34,082 nucleotides of DNA, from contig NJEA01000008.1 of the NCBI GenBank assembly GCA_002254545.1, forward strand, positions 1-34,082. The letters are read 5' to 3'. Of this stretch, positions 31,775-34,082 are shown one piece after another. The stretch comes from Candidatus Aenigmarchaeota archaeon ex4484_224. GTDB taxonomy: Archaea; Aenigmatarchaeota; Aenigmatarchaeia; CG10238-14; EX4484-224. The first letter of the stretch is position 1, and each line of letters starts with the position of its first letter. The notes under the pieces were generated by a model. It saw only the letters and a list, made by a program, of their open reading frames with translations. It searched no databases and was not told where the DNA came from. A program made the translations under genes and the position numbers.

Positions 31775-31991
31775 TTATATCCTTAATTTTCTTAGGATCT
31801 CCCTTTCCTTTAGTTCTTTCCATAACTTTTGAAATCAATTTTGTTAAAGAAGATCTAATTCCAGATCTATATTCCAAAATTAACTTTGGGTTTTCCCTAA
31901 TAACTTCTTCAACAATTTCTTCTAAGTTTGGAAATTCTTCTGCTTGAAACTCAGAAATTTCAACAAAATTTTCTTTTTTCTTCTTTTCCAT
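31758..31991 (-). CDS. Stand-alone GatB/YqeY-type tail domain protein
   Basis: 77 residues. The C-terminal half, VIRENPKLILEYRSGIRSSL, KLISKVMERTKGKGDPKKIK and IIIEKL, matches the last part of the GatB/YqeY domain (usual pattern NPxxVxxYxxGKxxALxxLxGxVMKxTxGxAxPxxVxxxLxxxL). In GatB this tail contacts tRNA. The rest of GatB is absent, and the N-terminus is a charged MEKKKKENFVEISEFQAEEF. It could be a natural mini-protein or a remnant. Its stop overlaps the convergent ligase gene by 17 bases. Confidence 0.75.
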   Translation of the reverse strand: MEKKKKENFVEISEFQAEEFPNLEEIVEEVIRENPKLILEYRSGIRSSLTKLISKVMERTKGKGDPKKIKDIIIEKL

Positions 31992-32098
31992 AATTTTCTT
32001 CTAACTTCTAAAAATTTAAAATAAACTACCATTTGAGTAAATATTTTTCAAAATATTTTTTAAATCTAATAGAATAAACTCTAGAAATGTTTTTATAA

Positions 32099-32146
32099 TG
32101 CCCAACAGAATTTATTTTTTAGGCGCGCGTTCTTTTCATTTGGGCA
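32099..32146. ncRNA. GC-rich hairpin-forming segment upstream of ftsZ
   Basis: TGCCCAA (32099-32105) pairs with TTGGGCA (32140-32146), enclosing AGGCGCGCGTTC in very AT-rich surroundings. In AT-rich archaea such GC-rich islands often mark structured RNAs. It precedes the likely ftsZ promoter by about 50 bases, so it is probably not in the ftsZ leader. No known family recognised; strand undetermined. Confidence 0.35.
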
Positions 32147-32193
32147 GTCTAATTTCTAAAATTCAAACCTTCTAAAAAAGAAAATGTTGAAAC

Positions 32194-32247
32194 TCTATAT
32201 AAATGAATTTCGATTGAGAAAAATATATGATTTGAAAAATAGGAGGA
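32194..32247 (+). promoter_or_regulatory. ftsZ promoter and ribosome-binding site
   Basis: CTATATAAAT (32194-32203) is a clear archaeal TATA box; a start about 25 bases further, near 32225-32230, would give a leader of about 25 bases. AGGAGGA (32241-32247) lies six bases before ATG 32254, a near-perfect Shine-Dalgarno sequence and the strongest in the window, in keeping with an abundant protein. Confidence 0.8.
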
Positions 32248-32253
32248 TAAAAT

Positions 32254-33402
32254 ATGGATTCAATTGTTAAAAAAGCCTTGGAAAAAACATTCAAAGAAGA
32301 TAGTCCAACTGAAAGATTTAAAATTCAATCAACAAGCGGAATGGTTTCAAGAGATGTAGACTATTACAAACTAGTTGAACAAGAATTTGGATTTAGTGTA
32401 AGAAGAGCAAAAATTGCTGTAATTGGATGCGGAGGAGCCGGTAACAACGCAGTTACAAGATTAACTGAAATGGGGATTGAGGGAGCAAAAACAGTTGCAA
32501 TCAATACAGATGCTAAACATTTAGCAATTGCAAAAGCTGATCAAAAGATTTTGATAGGAAAAGAACTTACAAAAGGTTTAGGAGCTGGGGGTTTTCCAGA
32601 AATTGGTAAAAAAGCGGCTGAAGAATCAAGAAATGAAATAAAAGAAGCTTTAGAAGGAGTTGATTTGCTATTTGCAATAGCTGGTTTGGGAAAGGGAACT
32701 GGAACTGGAAGCATTCCAGTTGTTGCTGAAATTGCAAAATCAATGGGTGCTTTGGTAATTGCTGTAGTTACGATGCCATTCAAGATTGAAGGAGCAAGAA
32801 TTGCAAAAGCAGAAGAAGGATTGCAAAATTTAAGACAATATGCAGACACTGTAATTGTAATTGAAAATGACAAATTGTTGAAATATGCTGGTAATTTAAG
32901 TATTCAACAAGCTTTTGCTGTAGCAGATGAACTAATAGCAAGCATGGTAAAAGGAATTACTGAAACAATCACTTTGCCAAGCCTAGTAAATCTAGATTAT
33001 GCAGATGTAAGAGCAGTAATGAGAGCTGGTGGAGTTGCTTCTATTGGAGTAGGAGAGTCAAATAGCTCAGATAGAGCAAGAGATGCAATAACTAAAGCAT
33101 TAACAAATCCATTGCTAGAAGTTGATTATACTGGAGCTACTGGAGCATTAATTCATATAACAGGAGGACCAGATTTGAAACTAGAAGAAGTTAATTTAAT
33201 AGGAGAAACAGTTTCTCAATATTTAGATCCAAGTGCACAAGTCTTCTGGGGAGCTAGAATTTTGCCAGAGTTTGAAGGAAAGATTCAAGTAATTACAATT
33301 GTTACTGGAGTAAAATCACCATACATTTTAGGACCAGTAACAAGAGAAGAACCAGTTACAAGAGAAATCAATAGAACACTCGGCATTGATATTATCAGAT
33401 AG
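32254..33402 (+). CDS. ftsZ: Cell division GTPase FtsZ (archaeal), variant signature loop
   Basis: 382 residues. Tubulin-like GTPase that forms the division ring. Nucleotide site: IGCGGAGNNAV (58-67) and INTDAKHL. The tubulin signature loop, usually GGGTGTG, reads GKGTGTG (146-152) and the following T3-type loop is GAGGFPEIG instead of GAGGNPEIG. The synergy loop NLDYADVRAVM with both catalytic Asp residues is normal, so GTPase activity should be kept. The N-terminal extension (1-50) is longer than in bacteria. The C-terminal peptide TLGIDIIR resembles the short conserved tails of archaeal FtsZ. A CdpB-like gene is next door. Confidence 0.95.
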   Translation: MDSIVKKALEKTFKEDSPTERFKIQSTSGMVSRDVDYYKLVEQEFGFSVRRAKIAVIGCGGAGNNAVTRLTEMGIEGAKTVAINTDAKHLAIAKADQKILIGKELTKGLGAGGFPEIGKKAAEESRNEIKEALEGVDLLFAIAGLGKGTGTGSIPVVAEIAKSMGALVIAVVTMPFKIEGARIAKAEEGLQNLRQYADTVIVIENDKLLKYAGNLSIQQAFAVADELIASMVKGITETITLPSLVNLDYADVRAVMRAGGVASIGVGESNSSDRARDAITKALTNPLLEVDYTGATGALIHITGGPDLKLEEVNLIGETVSQYLDPSAQVFWGARILPEFEGKIQVITIVTGVKSPYILGPVTREEPVTREINRTLGIDIIR

Positions 33403-33431
33403 CCCCTCTTTTTTATTTTTTTAAAGAGGGG
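33403..33431 (+). terminator. Hairpin directly after ftsZ
   Basis: CCCCTCTTT (33403-33411) pairs with AAAGAGGGG (33423-33431): nine base pairs around a T-rich loop, starting on the base after the ftsZ stop. It could end transcription or protect the 3' end. Because a well-formed ribosome-binding site and small ORF follow at once, it may instead be an attenuating element within the transcript. Confidence 0.55.
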
Positions 33432-33446
33432 TAGAAAGGTGGAAAA

Positions 33447-33521
33447 ATGGAGCTAGATGAATTTGAAAGAGATGATCTCTGGGATCCATTAGTTGATGAA
33501 GAAGATGATCTAGGATTCTGA
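33447..33521 (+). CDS. 24-residue highly acidic microprotein between ftsZ and the PRC-barrel gene
   Basis: ATG 33447 to TGA 33519-33521, with AAAGGTGG (33435-33442) at ideal distance. The peptide is MELDEFERDDLWDPLVDEED followed by DLGF: 12 of 24 residues are Asp or Glu, with one Arg, and hydrophobics are spaced as in a short linear binding motif (LWDPL, DDLGF). A T-rich stretch (33533-33560) that would end archaeal transcription follows. No family recognised. Ribosome-binding site, terminator and lack of similar composition in chance frames nearby all support it. Confidence 0.6.
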   Translation: MELDEFERDDLWDPLVDEEDDLGF

Positions 33522-33532
33522 CTAAGCTTAAC

Positions 33533-33560
33533 TTTTTGGGTTTTTTGTTTTTTTAACAAA
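33533..33560 (+). terminator. T-rich transcription terminator
   Basis: Runs of T interrupted by GGG and one G after the acidic ORF (TTTTTGGGTTTTTTG then TTTTTTT) fit the T-tract terminators of archaeal RNA polymerase. It lies between convergent genes. Confidence 0.55.
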
Positions 33561-33587
33561 AAATTAGAAGAAAGAAGAAAGAAACTT

Positions 33588-33872
33588 TTAAGACTCTTCA
33601 ACAACTTCAGTTGAAACTTCTGGCATTGCTATATGCTTAATTATTACTATATCTCCAATTGCTTGAACCATTGAATATGGAACTATCATTCCTCTCTTTC
33701 CTGAAAGCATTCTATCAAAGATAGTTCCTCTTGCAATTTCTATTACTAATGACTTTACTTTGAATCTTGAAAGATCTAGCTCAACATCTCTTACTTTCCC
33801 ACAATAAAAGCCCTTTGTTGTAAAAACATCTTTTTCTACTAGATCATTCAAGGTTTGAACTGTTATTGGCAT
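33588..33872 (-). CDS. PRC-barrel protein, CdpB-like
   Basis: 94 residues. TLNDLVEKDVFTTKGFYCGKVRDVELDLSRFKVKSLVIEI and RGMIVPYSMVQAIGDIVIIK are a PRC-barrel domain of archaeal type. Archaeal PRC-barrel proteins named CdpB take part in division by linking membrane-bound SepF to other division proteins; the position next to ftsZ makes that function attractive. The short acidic C-terminus (PEVSTEVVEES) follows the barrel. AGGTGGAAGAAG lies upstream of ATG on the minus strand, a good ribosome-binding site. Confidence 0.82.
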   Translation of the reverse strand: MPITVQTLNDLVEKDVFTTKGFYCGKVRDVELDLSRFKVKSLVIEIARGTIFDRMLSGKRGMIVPYSMVQAIGDIVIIKHIAMPEVSTEVVEES

Positions 33873-33944
33873 CTTCTTCCACCTAAATATAATTTCGAAT
33901 TTAGCTTAATAATGTTTAAGTTTTTAGAAAATTAAATAAAATTT

Positions 33945-34082
33945 ATGGAATTGATTAATCAAAAAATTGCAGAATTAGCTGGAATATTTGCTGGTGATGG
34001 AACTTTATATAAGACAAACAGAAGTTTTGTAATGGAAATAAGAGGAAATAAAGAAGAACTTCCATACTATTTTCATATTAAA
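33945..34082 (+). CDS. Start of a LAGLIDADG-type protein, cut by the right window edge
   Basis: 46 codons from ATG 33945 to the last base, still open. MELINQKIAELAGIFAGDGTLYK contains a LAGLIDADG-like helix (ELAGIFAGDG) with the acidic residue at its end, and the following FVMEIRGNKEELPYYFHI is the usual strand-helix continuation of homing endonucleases and related DNA-binding proteins. It appears freestanding, not inside a host gene. Whether a second motif follows is outside the window. Preceded by an AT-rich promoter-like stretch. Confidence 0.7.
   Translation, partial: MELINQKIAELAGIFAGDGTLYKTNRSFVMEIRGNKEELPYYFHIK

Noticed and set aside
1-34082. Apparent excess of GATATC / GGATAT words
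   Set aside because: A rough expectation for such AT-rich DNA gives a similar count; no periodicity or positional pattern was seen.
1-34082. CRISPR arrays, insertion sequences, rRNA genes
   Set aside because: No regularly spaced repeats, no transposase motifs with terminal inverted repeats, and no rRNA-like sequence were seen.

Overview
The window looks like a piece of an AT-rich (roughly 70% or more by eye) archaeal chromosome from an anaerobe, plausibly a small-genome DPANN-type lineage; the lineage is an inference. Archaeal signs are a tRNA-Met with an intron after position 37, an FtsZ gene beside a PRC-barrel gene, MinD-like ATPases with ferredoxin inserts, a DUF134 regulator, a DUF4443-like HTH protein, an archaeal-type long nucleoside diphosphate kinase, short intergenic gaps and many apparently leaderless starts. 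Anaerobic life is suggested by NrdD/NrdG, ferredoxins, radical SAM enzymes and NifX-like metal-cluster genes.

Layout. 1-2318: the end of an unknown gene, then a minus-strand nucleotide-kinase operon (ndk, adk, adenosine-specific kinase) in which the last two genes are broken by internal losses with frameshifts. 2355-4767: VanZ-like, Nudix, intron-containing tRNA-Met, a methyltransferase lacking a normal motif I, an unknown protein, tRNA-His. 4918-9607: a 1311-residue parallel beta-helix surface protein followed directly by a MinD-like ATPase. 9686-14748: housekeeping genes (m5U methyltransferase, ferredoxin, dUTPase/dCTP deaminase-like protein, AmrS-type radical SAM enzyme, thioredoxin-reductase-fold flavoprotein without CxxC, acylphosphatase, endonuclease III). 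14745-18721: an envelope region with a second MinD-like ATPase, a membrane-anchored DsbA-like protein, a large secreted protein and a 50-residue membrane protein that share a C-terminal tail motif. 18754-19994: a broken FKBP/SlyD-like isomerase and an atypical HAD protein. 19986-23953: a minus-strand operon (57-residue Arg/aromatic protein, CDF transporter with a NifX-like tail, NifX-like protein, two MinD/ferredoxin ATPases) divergent from DUF134, with duplicated 19-base boxes and a shared TATA-like element between them. 24025-27676: a DUF4443-like regulator divergent from nrdD-nrdG, with a perfect 17-base palindrome in the nrdD promoter and a 19-codon ORF after nrdG. 27697-31991: a CoA-disulfide-reductase-like enzyme, then a poorly known stretch around tRNA-Glu and tRNA-Arg with a PIN-like protein, a tiny basic ORF, an RNA-ligase-like nucleotidyltransferase and a lone GatB/YqeY tail domain. 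32099-34082: a GC-rich hairpin, ftsZ, a 24-codon acidic ORF, a CdpB-like PRC-barrel gene, and the start of a LAGLIDADG-type protein cut by the window edge.

The best candidates for something undescribed are: the PIN-like / basic peptide / RNA-ligase cassette; the acidic microprotein between ftsZ and the PRC-barrel gene; the duplicated operator and new small protein in the NifX/MinD/CDF locus; MinD-like ATPases with a DxN signature next to surface-protein genes; and the repeated loss of internal segments from conserved genes, which could be biological erosion or an assembly problem. All functional calls come from reading motifs and recalled family patterns; no search was run.
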